Positions 1-26,800 of a stretch of DNA of 64,000 nucleotides are shown here, one piece after another (positions within the stretch are counted from its first letter, which is position 1; every line of letters starts with the position of its first letter). The notes under the pieces were generated by a model, which saw nothing but the letters and a program-made list of their open reading frames with translations, was not told the origin of the DNA and searched no databases. The translations under genes were made by a program, and so were the position numbers. This DNA is from Dipylidium caninum (lineage: Eukaryota; Platyhelminthes; Cestoda; Cyclophyllidea; Dipylidiidae): positions 248,001 to 312,000 of the forward strand of contig QEYB01000093.1 of NCBI GenBank assembly GCA_017562135.1. The letters run 5' to 3'.

Positions 1-458
1 TGAGTTCTGGGAAGCATGAGTGACGCCGATGCCATTCCGGTGTAAAATTCAAACGGACAGTAGGGCAATGAAATGACATGGGATAAGCACTGGCGTGGAT
101 GGGAAGGAAGGTGTAGACGCGCCATACCTATTCCAGGGCTGCTTCTCGGCTATTGTAAAAACGAAACACAGCATAAATTGGCACTGGTAAGTACACTTGG
201 TCTTGTTCGTGAATAGTCAAGATCAACGACTTCACAAATTGAAATTTCCCGTGATAGTTAATAAGCCCAGATTAATGTGGGCGTTGCTAGGATATCATTT
301 GAGTCTGCGAAAAACAAGGCGTGAGCTGACTCTCCTCCAACGAGCCATATATGGTCACGACCACAGGAGGAAACGGTTCCTCTTCAGACACGCGCACCAA
401 GCACGCGCGCATGACTGGGACCGGTGATAGTGGTGAAAGAAGGCACAAGAAATCCCAC
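1..458. other. intron of the myosin gene; no exon recognised
   Basis: A clear splice donor follows the last visible myosin exon at 459 (CTGCAG then gtggga on the minus strand). The next exon, which should begin with the family's 'VDDE' coiled-coil segment, is not found in either strand of this stretch. The remaining C-terminal exons must lie to the left of the window. The plus-strand open frame here has no recognisable similarity. Confidence 0.6.
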
Positions 459-14300
<13,842 letters not shown>

Positions 14301-15632
14301 CGAAGACACTATCGGCAGCCTCGACGCCAATATTCTTTATTTAATTTGAACCACGCACCAAATCAGACGACAACTCAAACATAACGGTTTAATGAGAATA
14401 ATGCCGTCCGCGACATACAGGGTTTAAACGTTAATAAACAGCTCAAATTTTTGTGGCAAAAAATAAAGTTATTAATTTAGGCTTTTAAAGTGGGAATGCG
14501 GTCGTACTACTTCAAAATTCCTTCGATGAACAAAAGTAACCCAATCGAGGATCGGAGATACCCTATGGTTTAAGCCTAGATAACGATTCGATTCAAGTAT
14601 AAGTCCGTATGTAAGCCCGTCTTTACGTCTGATATGCGTTCACTGAAGCACTTAAAATATCACGTTAAAATATTTACACGCAATTGCAAAAGTTAGAATG
14701 AACTAGTATTTTGAAAATATCAATTCTTTCAAATTGTAATATTGTTCTATTTATAGTAGCCAGCATTATATAAAAGAATGACCCGGCTCCTTGACATCAA
14801 TTAGAACTTATCAGTGATTTACTAAACCGAGACATTCGAATGTTAGACGAGCGTTTACTGAGTGTAAGTTGGCACATCTGAGCAAGGACGTTGCTGGCGG
14901 TCGCCGTAGGTATATTATAATGAAAATTAGCAAACTTAAACCTCTTGTGTACGTGGCTAAAATTGGGATATTCCACAGGATTTTAACTATGAATAAATCG
15001 TCATGATTTCACTTAGTACCACCAGCTCACACTGGCATTTCCTCGATTTAGCCCCACAAAAACGGTTATACGTTTAGGCATTGGGACTGTCCAACTGCAA
15101 AAACCATAGATCAAAGGCAAAAAGGGGTATATTTTTCTATTCTCTCAACGGAATTGCCTTTTTTGGCGTTGCGAAAATACGTATTCAATTGATGCTTTAA
15201 ACATACATGATAAAAAATATCAGTATAGGTACCTTTGGCTTCTGTTTAGCTAGTAGTTGGTAATAAATTATGAAAAACCCCGAAACAGTGGTTAATTTCA
15301 CCATTACTCACGTATTAATGTGTTTACTTTTCTTACGGGAAATGGAGTAGTTTCTGAATTCGTTTTAATTAAGCCCGTGACTTCTGACGAAGCAGAAGAT
15401 AAAGTATTTCATTCTTCTATTAAGCGGTTAAAATTCCCGCAAGTTATTTTGTAATAGGATTCTGATATGTTGATAATATGGACAAACATTTTGCTCCTTC
15501 AGAACCGTTCCTATTTTAAATTAATAAACAAATATTTTTGAATCAGCTTTTATTTGCCTATTTAATCTTTTTATTAAGATACATACTGCGGCAATAACTT
15601 TATTTTGTGTCTTTCGTCCTTGAATTTACAGC
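14301..15632. promoter_or_regulatory. head-to-head intergenic region, myosin / SCYL3
   Basis: About 1.3 kb lies between the divergent myosin and SCYL3 genes. It is AT-rich, with no long open frame and no recognised exon. It must hold the myosin 5'UTR and probably both promoters, and perhaps an unfound first SCYL3 exon. No specific motif is claimed. Confidence 0.4.
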
Positions 15633-18600
15633 TAACTTGGTTGTCCACGAACCGCACGTTATGGTGTGCGGGTTCATCATCGACCTTCCCGCCTATTGAT
15701 GAATCATCACTCCTTACTACGGCGACAATAAATAGTTGTAGCCTTTTTCTCGTAAAGGCATGTTTTTGCAAGCTCGCGTCTTTCAAGGAAACTACTCTGA
15801 TCCACTACGCAAAAAGCCAAAGTATATCCCTTCCCGAAAAACTGATCACTAGCCCAACTTATAAGGCCATTCTGAATGCCGAGTTTACTTACGAAAAACT
15901 TGTTGAGCGTGCTTTGCAAGGTATAGGCTTAGCTCATAAAAAACTGTTAAGCCAAACATTTGAGCCACCCTTCTGTGATGCGTGTATTTTCATCCTTCGT
16001 TCCAACTAATCGTTCTGCTCTTTATTTGATCACTGAACCGAATTTACCACTTCGTGGATTACTAGACGGCATTACTAAGGATGAGGTCTTGGTGGGACTT
16101 CACTCGGTTCTACAGGCTATAGACTTTTTACATTCACGGGTTGGTTTTCCGGCATGATGACGTGATTCCTTACAGGCTTATATCTCCCACAACAACATCG
16201 ATGTCTCTTGCCTTTTTGTCAACTCGCGAAAAAAGTGGAAAATTGGTCTTTTTGAATTTGCATGCAAATTTGACGATCTTTCGCAAAACAAGCTTGAAGT
16301 ACTGGAAAGCCTAAAGAATAGGGCTGAAGATAGAGAGGTAGGTTTGTCTTTTATCATCATCGTATGTAGGCTGTCAAAATAGTTGATTGCGCGAAACACG
16401 CTTATGATATATATTGTTTCAGTCGGATGGTGATCGAAATCTTATCAGGATTGGGTACATTAAGTTCTGCTCCTGCTATCCTTTAGATTTCGGGATGAGT
16501 GAATTCCAAACAGTGTTAAAAAGGTCTGGACTTCACTCCTCTCCTGAACAACGGCCTTCTGCTTCGCAGTTGTTGAAACATGCCACTTTTAAAACACCAT
16601 ATGCTTACATTGTATCATTCCTTTCGGATTACGTTTTAAAGTCGGATCCCGAACGGATACGCTTTTTTGAGTGAGCTTATTAAGTGCACAAAGATCAACC
16701 ATTCATTTTATTAACTTATACTTGTCTCTTTCGACTGGTTTCAGGAAGTTGCCCGAACTAGCTAGACAAATTCCGGCTGAGGTTTTCTGTTCATCAATAC
16801 TTCCGCTTATTTTGGTCCCCTCTATTTTCACCGATTTTCCAGCGAAATCACTAGCCCGCCACGTGCTCACACCCTTTCAAGGTAGGTGAAACAAATTCAG
16901 TCTACCATGAAATTCAGAGGGGACCACGATAGGTTTGATTCCGGTTGACGCATTTCCTCGATTAGTTGTTCCTCACATCTCCCGCCTCTTCCGTTATCAC
17001 GAGCTTAATACTCGCCTCATACTTTTGCAACACTTTCAAGCCTATGCCAGATTAATGGGGAGTGAACTCTTGAAAACTGTCGTCCTACCCGAGGTAAATT
17101 AATCTAATCGTGTCCTTAGAAGTTCTATTTAATTCTTAAATGTCCAGGTCTGTATGGGTGTTTACGATGCGAATGAAAACCTGGCCGTAGCCAGTCTGTC
17201 GGGTTTGGCTCATCTAGCCCATCTCCTTGGAGTCACCTGCACAATGAGTCACTTCGAAAGTCTCGGGGCTCAGATGGAAAGCCGGGGGTTCCTCATTACT
17301 TCTTCAGATACCCGGAGCTCCACGACCTACCATTTACTGTCGTTAGAACACTCTAAAAAGCCCCTTAACTACTGCTCCACCAGGCGACCTTGGCGTCACT
17401 CGCGAGCCACATTCTATCCTGATGCCGCGCCCAAAATTAACCGGCAGGCGAGGGAGACGCCTGTCAAAACACACAGTGGTGTGGGTAACCGTCTCTGCGA
17501 CATGGCTGTTCTTTCCGCAAAATACGTACCAATTTTGGCCCCTACCAAGATATCTGGAGCTCCATATCCTCTCGTCAAAAAGTAAGTGTCAACGGGCGGT
17601 TTTCCCGAAGTATTGTATTAACGACTTTAATACCTGATACTTGGAATGTACTCAGATATTCTAACTGCACATTGTATTTACGCCACTATATATTGGTCCG
17701 AAATATCCGACTGCCTCTAAGCCTTTTTTCAAGGTAGCCTACTTCGTCTGCGAAATAAAGCAGAGATTTTCGTAAAAGTTCATTTGTTGTCTTTGTGTAG
17801 TTGATTCAATTATTTCAAGCAAATCTATATCGCGTTAAACAATCCTAGGGATAAATACTCACCTCGTTCTAGCAATTTGAGTCAGGCAGTCAATTTTTCC
17901 CCATTATTACTTTCCGTGTGGATGCAAAATTGAATATTGTATATATCTTTCCTAAAAATGACCTGACTACTCTCTGGAGATTTTTTAGTTGTAAACCATT
18001 TCTAGGATGCTTCTTGAACAAGTTAGGTGTGACACCGGTTCTCTTCCTATGTTAACGTATTTACCTTGGCCCCGTTATTTTGAATGGGGCTTTTAGTGAA
18101 CCGTATTTATTAATTTCTCATTGCTTATATCCGTGATTAATTCCGTCACTTTATGGTATTTCAGATTAATTTGTAGATTTTGATACACCTTTCTTGTGGT
18201 TCCTCTTTATAGCCTCGAATCGAAAAGCTGCGTTTAATTATTCACTTCATCTCGTTGGAATTCATCCTTGAATGATTACTTTTTATGCCTGCCTTTTGTA
18301 TATATTATTAACTTTTAACATCATCTCTAAGATAATATTTATGTCATTTCATCACTGATCTAGTTGAAATTAATAATATTTGTTAAAAGCATTCCCCAAT
18401 TTCTTGCAGGTTATCATCGTCCACGCCGGTTCAACTTGCTCGTGAGTTGATATTGTTTGACATGGACTAAGTTGTTAATCACAGGGAATGGAAGTTTTGA
18501 CCTAGTCTAGTCATTCAACATATCCACTTTATAGCGCAAAAGAACCCTTCACCAAATCCATACACGAAAACGCCTGGGGATGTAGATGGATCAATTCCAG

Positions 18601-20099
18601 CGAACGATGTGGTTTTAGAATCATCTGTTTCCCTTGTATCTTTGGATGCGTCTCCCACTGCCACGGTTAGATGACTCCCAATTTCTATTATACTTGTTTC
18701 ACAAGTTTGCTTGTCTGTATTCTCTCACGATGTCGGTGTCACCGTCATCCACTGATCGCAAGTTTTGGTGATTTAGGCTTTATGCACTTGCTTCTAAATA
18801 CTGTTGGAATGAATTTAGACCAATAAGCTGAACGTTAGTGTTTGTGTTAAAGATATGGTTGTCAAATTCTTCAAATCACAATACTCCTGCTAATGATTCC
18901 ATTTAATGGTTTCACATTTTCTGCATTTCGTATGTATCCTGGGTACATAACAATGTTTCTGTTGGTACATTCAATGTTAGACGAATGCAATTCTGCCACC
19001 CCCCGATCTACCATCAGGTCATGATGCTGATGAGCATTGTGCTGACTGGACCTGGGACGCTGAGGATGATAGATTTGCAGTTAAAGCCTCACCGGCCTTA
19101 GTAACGTCTCCCACATTGTCTTCAAGTGAAAAATCTGTAAGTCCCAGTTAAACTTCATTGTCATCCATCACACTTGGATCTGCTCTATTTTAGCGGTCAG
19201 TTTAATTGTCCTTGGGCCTTATGAACATTAAGAGTGCCTTGCTTTTTCTCCACTAAACATAGTGGCTTAGCGGATATGATTTCTGTCTCCTTTTGAACTC
19301 ATTACGGTTGCAGCCACACTCCTCACCTTTGTTCTATTTCATTTTGTCAGGAACTAAGAGAAAGGGCGGCACAGGTGGATGCACTTCTTGCGGAACTGGA
19401 GCCTAAAATCACCAAGAATCCTACGGCGACCTCCTCATCGCACAACCTTTCTGAGAGAGATAATCCTCCGACTACATGCTGTTTATCTTCATCTGGTGCA
19501 AGTCTTCGTTACAAATCGGATGTACGTCTTATTGACCTGTTCATATGGGCTCTTAACCACCTAGATATTGTCTTAGAACATGCTGAAACCACTGTTCTTT
19601 TCCATCTACCGGTAACCATTAGCTGCTTTTGTAGTTTTCCTTAAATCACCTACTTTTTATACACATACGCCTTCGTATGTTTTGAACTATTACAATTTTC
19701 TTGTGGACTTACTCTAACGCTTTTTGTTTGGATCTACGTATAAGTAGCATAACGAAAATTTGAAGTATTTGCTTGTGAGTGCGCTTTCAATTCTCAAAGT
19801 ATACATTACTACTCGGGGAAATCTTCTCTACAAGGTTCTTTTTAACCCCCTTTATTGGTTTACCTGCGGCCTTAGAAAAAGTTGTGACTTCCCGAAACGG
19901 AACCATCAATGATTTTATTTCAGATTCAGGCTACTTTCTTGAGAGTCGTCCATTTGTGCCCTCATAAATGTGGCGTTAGCGATCACGTTGAACACGGAAC
20001 TAATAGACATAATCTTTCTCTTCACAGAGTCTGCTTAATGATTTGGATGACGGAAACGAAGGTGGTGATGGGTGGAATTTTGAAGACGACGTATTATAA
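15633..20099 (+). CDS. SCYL3: SCYL3-like pseudokinase with HEAT repeats (PACE-1 family)
   Basis: SCY1-like proteins are catalytically dead kinases with a HEAT-repeat body, linked to Golgi and membrane traffic; SCYL3 also binds ezrin. Exons: ~15633-16139, 16176-16341, 16383-16670, 16745-16881, 16933-17093, 17148-17581, 18410-18441, 18511-18665, 18981-19136, 19351-19521, 20028-20099 (stop). Seen: kinase N-lobe tail LSHPSVMRVF, hinge YLITEPNLPL, degenerate catalytic loop SHNNIDVSCLFV (the usual HRD is absent), C-lobe HAYDIYCFSRMVIEIL, HEAT segments (ELARQIPAEVFCSSILPLIL; LKTVVLPEVCMGVYDANENL), an acidic/Ser-rich linker, and a Trp-acidic C-terminus WNFEDDVL resembling the vertebrate end. All phases agree except two homopolymer frame breaks (15959-15961 and 16481-16490). 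The true start is unresolved: a tttacag acceptor at 15632 suggests an upstream first exon that I could not find. Confidence 0.85.
15957..15963 (+). other. one-base frame break at TTT in SCYL3 exon
   Basis: The frame ending KKLLSQT passes into LSHPSVMRVF only if one T of the TTT at 15959-15961 is ignored. The alignment to the family (KHLKTL-RHPCLLRF) is continuous on both sides. Confidence 0.75.
16481..16490 (+). other. one-base frame break at TTT in SCYL3 C-lobe exon
   Basis: Exon 16383-16670 reads RMVIEILSGLGTLSSAPAIL and then stops. Adding one T to the run at 16482-16484 continues into LDFGMSEFQTVLKRSG. The exon length (288) is one base short for its phase borders. Confidence 0.75.
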
Positions 20100-22314
20100 C
20101 TTCTCTGCTTACCTCTTCCCCTACTTTTTGAATCAAAGAGTTCTCTTCAATCCTTTGTCTTTATTTGCTAAAGCCTTTATCAGACCATGTCATTTATTAA
20201 AAGATTGAGTTTTATAACATCCTATGTTAACCGACTGGAAGTCTTTTACTAATAATGCTGTAGGTCGCACATTGACATAAACTTGATACGTTTCCGTTAC
20301 TAATTTGATTTTAGTGGTAGGATAGACACTTTTACTCAGACTGTCTTCTATTCATTCGTCTTATTCTAACGTCTAACCGGCCTCACGGCCCTTGCGTTCT
20401 CATTCTCTAGGTGGAAAGTGTTTATCGATGGGTGGCAGTTAGGTAGGCTATTCGGATAAGCCTTTTTTTAACGGTTCTTTTGTGGAAAGATCATGAAAAT
20501 AGCTTTATGTGTATGTATGCGAGAATGTGATGCCAATGACGGAGGTCTTGTTATATGCCGGCCGGACCTCAAGGATAACGTCGACGGTCTGTCGGGAAGT
20601 ACTCATGTGAATGTGTTAAATGTGGCGTTTAAAGTGGCAAGAGAGATCCTATGCTTAGTAACCGAGTCATCCGTTGAATGACTTTCGAATGACCATGATG
20701 GCGCAGGAGACAACGACAAAAGCTGGCAATCGTTGTCCGATCGGCTACCATTTCATTCAATATTTTTGTTGCGCGTAGGTACGTCGTTAAGTTAACCCTA
20801 GTGAACGCAGTTACGGCGATAGTGAAGAAATTCACCCAAGCAAGGGCCTTATTTTTTGACACTTGACTAGTCTGCTACACCTACGAAATGACGTATGTTC
20901 CTCGAATAAAGTGGTGTCGCGACACCACCCATGTGGCTCTCACCTGAAGTTTTCCCACCGGGGCGAGTTCTCCGTTCAGTGGTGCAACCGGGGCTGTTCA
21001 CGCATTCAAGTCCAACAATTTTCGTGTACAACGCAGTGGTGCTACGTGCAACACAACACTCAGTCAATGATTATTACGACAGGAATAACATCGAATTACC
21101 TAAGCCCATTTTCATTGTCCTCATCTGACGGTAATGAGAGGAAGATGCGAAAACGCAGAAATAAGCTGCCGAACTCTGATGAAGACAGTTGTCCAACAGC
21201 AACTGTGATATAAGCTAAACAGAGAATAATCGTATGATAGAAGCACTATGAGGGTCCGTGACAGCGTACTTATCTCCGGTATGCACTCAAGTGACAAAAT
21301 GAGGGAAGACCTTTCAATTTGAGCTACGATAAGTGAATCCAATCAACTAGATAAATTTCTTTCCTTCACCCGATGAATTTACTTAGACAAAGTTGCCGCA
21401 TTTACTACTCGAATTATCGCCTGAGTCGTGACCGTTGACTGTGACATCTTGCTTAGGAACCGCGCCTCTCTGGGAATTGCCGCCTTCTTAGTCCCTTAAA
21501 AAGAAATGTTCCGAGTCTAGAAAAGTGTAGGTGGCAAAAAGGGTAGGTGATCATGGTAAGGGGAAAAACCGATGTGTCAAGACTGGATGGGCAAAGAGGA
21601 AGACATTTCATTCCTAGTGGACTTTTTTCGACCGAGGATCTTGCTAAGATTGTAATCAAGTACAGATTACATTAAATCCGACGGTTGTTGGGTACGAAAA
21701 ACCCTACCTACGTTCGATGTACTAAGCTTACGTGGGTTTACCGAAATGGCCCGCGTGATCAACTTGATGAATGTTTATAGCTGAATAGGGACCCGGCCTC
21801 TCCAGTTGCCAATCCTCGGATCCTTAACGAATGTTGGGCAATCTGGCCCCTCGTTTTAATGAAGAGCTGGTTTCCTAGTGGCCGCCTGACTGTCCACATC
21901 ACAGCATTACGAGGCGCAAAACCTTTTCGGCGGCGCCATCCGACGCAGAACTTGAGCCAGCCGGCGGCAGCGGGTTGACCCGGGCTCAATATGGGGACGC
22001 AGCTACGTGATGCTAAATACAGGGGCAAGTGGACAAGGTTGCAACACACTGCCTGAAACCGTTCGACAACAACTTTCAAGCCCAATGGGTGGCCAATTTG
22101 ACGACCGGTCACGGCCCTGTGAGCTAGTCAAAATATTGGGTCTGGCAACTACGTGATTGTGGATCTCTCTCGACGGATTGATTTTAAGCTTTCTCATTTT
22201 CTTCAACGCTTTCAAAGCATCTGGCCTATGTTTTTTTATTGTTTGGACTTCTAGTCTTAATTTAGTAAAAACTACATTGTTTAGTTATATAGTTTGTTTT
22301 CTTCCCCAATTTCA
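20100..22314. other. intergenic, with unidentified possible repeat material
   Basis: No gene recognised. The part from about 21750 to 22130 is much richer in G+C than its surroundings and carries overlapping minus-strand open frames (up to 117 codons) without family similarity. It abuts the mariner at 22.3 kb, so older repeat DNA is likely. A 116-codon plus frame at 20863-21213 is also unidentified. Confidence 0.35.
20911..20928. repeat. 18-bp perfect palindrome centred on TCGCGA
   Basis: GTGGTGTCGCGACACCAC equals its own reverse complement. It sits in otherwise unassigned DNA. It could be a hairpin or a repeat terminus; no partner copy was found by eye in the window. Confidence 0.7.
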
Positions 22315-23350
22315 AATGGAAGAACAGGACGTGCACGTCAAGCATATTTTAGTGTAGAATTTTCGAAAAGGCAAAAGCGCATCGCAAACACACAAAAAGT
22401 TTTTGCCGTAGATGAGAATGAAGCCTCGAAAGAAAGGCAGCGTCGTTATAATTTGTTTGCCACACGTTTTCTCGGCAATTTTTCCCTAGGAAATGTTCCA
22501 CGATCTGGTCGTCCCTCTAGTTGAAGACGCCGAGACCCGCATCAGTCGGGGCTATCGTCGACTCGGATCGTCAAAGCGCAGCTCGTGACAGGGCGGAGAA
22601 GCCCAGATGCGAATCGCATACGGGCATTGAAAGTGAAATTAAAAAAAGCCTGACTATGTCAAGAAACTCGACCTTTGGATGCCTCACCGGCTTAAGGAGA
22701 TTCATGCGACTAAAGGAATCAGCACCTGCAATTCGTTGCACTTGAAGGCCATCGAAAGTGACCCATGTCTGGAAAGACAAATCACCGGTGAAGAAGAGTG
22801 CCCAGTTTGAAAGAACGTCAAACAGAAAAGATCGTCGGTGAGGCAAGGCGAAGCAGCCCAGACGACGTCAGAGCAGAGATTCACCAAAAAATGATCACAC
22901 TGTCAGTCTGATGGTAGCATACAAGGAATTCTGCACTTTGGACTTTTACCACCCAACCTAACGGTCAATTCAAACGTGTACGGGCAACAAATTGCCAAAC
23001 TGGCGATGTGCTTCAAGCCAATCAACCAGAAGTGGCAAATCGCCGGGCGTTCGTTCCCAACCCTGATAATGCGGAGCCCCAAAAGATGCTGCGTCTGAGT
23101 TGGGATGCGTTGACATCCACCATGTAGCCTTGACCCTGCGCCTTTAGGCTGCCACTCATTTCGTCTTTCCATGCAGAACTCCTCAAACGGCAAGATTTTT
23201 CGATGACACGAACAATGTCGATCCACTCTTCATTCAGTACTTGAGTACCAAATAGCAGAAATTTAATGAATGTGGAAGCATGACATTGCTTGAACGATGG
23301 CAAAAGGCAATCAACAAGACCAGGCGGTACATAATTGAAGGCATATTTAA
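22315..23350 (+). mobile_element. degenerate mariner transposase
   Basis: The remnant runs the length of a mariner transposase in shifting frames. It begins with a plausible start (MEEQDVHVKHILV) and the helix-turn-helix region. It continues with LGNFSLGNVPRSGRPS, a segment reading WMPHRLKEIHATK, TGEEECPV for the family TGDEKW, and ILHFGLLPPNLTVNS. Then come DPAPLGCHSFRLS for the family D-L-A-P-S-D-Y-H-L-F, and the end ECGSMTLLERWQKAINK. Several stops and frame changes show it is inactive. Terminal inverted repeats were not located, so the element borders are uncertain. It lies about 0.5 kb past the end of the SLC25A36-like gene. Confidence 0.9.
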
Positions 23351-23816
23351 TGCATAATGTTGGGGTTTTCAATCTTATTTAAAATTCGCAATGACTTAAT
23401 TGCCAACCAAACAATCCATCAGGCGAGAAAACATTGAGACCAAACGATGCTAACACGGGATACAGAATCCATATCCACAAAAAATGAAGCATTCGAAAGA
23501 CTGAACAAATCTTGGACTTATACGCGGGAAAAGAGAAGGCGAAGAGTCCTCGCCCTAACTGGAACACTCGACCGCATACTTGTAATACTTCCTCCTCTAA
23601 CATCTGACATTAATGACGAAATATTGCATTCTCAACTTTTTTTTTAAGAGAACACGACTCAAAAGACCAAAAATCAGATGTCTACACGCATACAAGCACA
23701 CCCACTAACAAAGTGACAGACAAAAAAACTTCCTCATGAAGGCGCTAATTATGTATACATTCCCAGAGGCAAGACAAAATGCATTTGGGAAGACTGTACA
23801 CGATCGCGGTGTTTCC

Positions 23817-26800
23817 TCACTCGCTGCAACTGCTTTCATTGGCACTCCCGCGAGGCGAGACGAGGTTGCAAGAATGAAGGAGGTAGACCACCCATTCGTA
23901 AGTTCCAATCATGATGCAGGTGTTGGGCACTTGGCGGACGTAGTGGGTTCCCAGCCCGCGGTAGAGACCGTGCCACCCTTCTTCGCGCAGCACAGTGAGC
24001 AGAGTGCCCATAAAAGTGCGGTATTTGCTGTTCTGCTCCCGTAGTCGTGTCCGTACCACTTCTATTAAGTAAGGACAGAAACAGGAAGGGGTTAGACCGA
24101 GGAAAATCCCGTGATCTATCTAATCCGCAACCGACAGGAGGCCAAATGAGTACTGATGTAGAAGCCCACATGGTCCGCATTATTAAACAAACACGAATCT
24201 AAACAACCAGGACCACTTTTGCCATATAACTAGGCGTCGACGGGTTTTCTAACTGATGCTGCAAGCAATACTAAGTGAAGACCACCATATTACTGCTGCT
24301 AGCCAATCAAATTATGGGAACTGTCATTCATATATCAAAAAAGACGGTAAACAACAGTGACGTTCATGGAATACTGTACTGATGCCGTGGCGTGAAGCTG
24401 AGGTGTCCCAAGCCGAGGCGCTTCGTTCGTGTTTCAGTGACGACCTCAGCCATCTCGTCATCTCCTGTGATCTGTACAATAGCTTTTCCCAACACCAAGA
24501 AGGTATGGGGAGCACCTGTCTGATCCTGAAGGCTTGATCGTTATTATTAAGTTGTTTAACTTTTCGTAGAAAAGATGAACATAAGTAATTGCCGTCTACC
24601 TTCAACTCCTCAAATCCACCAATCCAACAGGCCCTATACGAGCATTGGTGTAATGTAAACAGCAAAATAGGCGTTTGAGTGGGACAAAAAAGGTTGACTT
24701 CATGAAAAGCGTCTCCCAACACGAAAACACAAGAAAAATCCAAACAAGAATACACACCCTTCATAGTCTAAAACAAGAAAAGCCAACAAGTCGGTGTATT
24801 TACAAGGTAAAAAAAATTGCTTAATAAAAATTAAGTGAGTCGTGTAAAACAAATTGGCTCAAAACGTAATGCTACTTTTACACCACAATTTTAATGGGTG
24901 GCAGTCTCTGGGCTGCGATCAACCGTAAAAGATTATTCGAGCCGGACGCAGATTTAGATGGTATAGAGTGTCCGATTCAAGAACTTGGAAGCCCATATTG
25001 CCAACCCTATCATTTAGTCGAATTTTATGGGAATACCAGAGGCAGGCATAACATTAACGTCGTGTACTATGTTGGGTGGAAAATAAGAATTTTGCTGCAC
25101 CCGTTGAAAAGTCCAAGTACTTCCAGAAGTTGTACTGGCAACCAACAAATAGAATGGAAATGCATCTCTTCTCTCCAAGAAAAATGAAGAAAATGAGAGG
25201 AAAATATCTTGAATGTCACATTGCACAAAGGCTAAATGATTGAGACTCTTACTTTTTACATATTTCGACTTAGAATAAGATAAATTTAAGAAATGTGTAT
25301 TAGTTCATAGAGAATTAGAGGCCTTTATTAGCAAAAAGAGTCAATCATTTGCTCACCATGTGGATAGGCTGCAGAAATGGCGACAACTTTGGAAAAGGCG
25401 CTAGCACACATGCAGAGGAGCATATCGCTGTTTGAGTTCAATTTGCTCCCGCCTTGGGTCCCACGGAACTGCTGCCTTTCAGCATTAGCGCCACCTACAA
25501 CACCGTCATCTTCACAACCACAGACAGCATCCCAGTCCTCCCCACCAGTCTCCGCGAGTCGATTGCGCTGGCCCCAGAAAAGAAGTGCACCTTTGACGTT
25601 CTCGTATAGCACAAAATTGAGTGCTGTCTCCATGGAGCCCACGTAAGAAGCGCTGATGCCACGGTAAAACCCACGAACTCCATACTTCCTCCAGGTAGAG
25701 CGAATTACACTCGCCACCGTCCCGGCGGAAAAATAAGGTCTAAGACAGGGAAAATAACTGGGATACGTAGTAGCTAGCAACCCTTACCGCAAAGCTAGCT
25801 ATGCTTTGGTGAACAGAAATAGGGAAAAAAAGAGAGAAATCCAAATAGATTTATCAGAAGAACAACAATAGTTAAGTTTAGTCCTCCATGAGACCAGTCT
25901 ACTGAACTGAATTAAACGATGGCCGTTAATTAGGGTATTTATCAAAAACAATCAAGTCTACTTCTCATGACAGATTGGAAACACATTTGAACTTCTAAAC
26001 ATACACTTTTACAAGTTGGCATACATAAAGCCACTATATTTTGTACGCCTAATCACAAGACTGTAGTTAAGGGCACATTTGAAGTAAACCTGACTCCAAT
26101 TCTGAACAATAAATTTCAGACATCCCCAATTAGACAATAGGTAAGATGGGTATTTGAGAGGGGACAATGATGTTGATAAATAATAAGTGAATAAATAAAC
26201 CTATAAAAGATAGACTGTCGTCGAGAACTTCATAACAAAATTACTATGTTTAGCTCATGCAGCACCGGCTAAGTGTGAGGGATACGATGACCGGGGATGT
26301 AAAGTATCGAGGAAACCTTAAGGTGTATACCTAGTACCGAAAAAATTAATGCGAACGCATGCAATGCATTGTAAAGGAATGGTTGTTTGGGTTACCAATA
26401 GTACTGCGCACCTTGAGTCAAGCTGGAGTCGTGTTTTGACGTACCAAATGGGGTTCGTGAGGGTGGACGCTGTGATACCTGAAAGGAGGTAATGATGCAG
26501 TTCTCAGTCAGGTTAACTGAGAAGATGCTTGGGGGCCATGGGAATAGGCCGTTTAGTGATAAACTTAAGTATGGACAAAGACGCAGACCCCAAAGACTCA
26601 TGTCCACTCAAAAAAGGACATTCTATCAACAGTAGATTTCGAGTAGTTCAGGCCTTCATTGAACGAGGATGATGAAGTATGATGGCAATGAATAAAAAAC
26701 CAAATTATTGTACCCCTAAGGGTAAAACGCTGCCAAGTGGATGCGAAATCCGAAATAAGTTCACCACTTTGTTGAATTTTACCAATTATCGTATAAAAAG

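Noticed and set aside
21759..22215. Minus-strand frames of 117 and 70 codons
   Set aside because: GC-rich repeat-like DNA next to a mariner; no family recognised and no exon borders.
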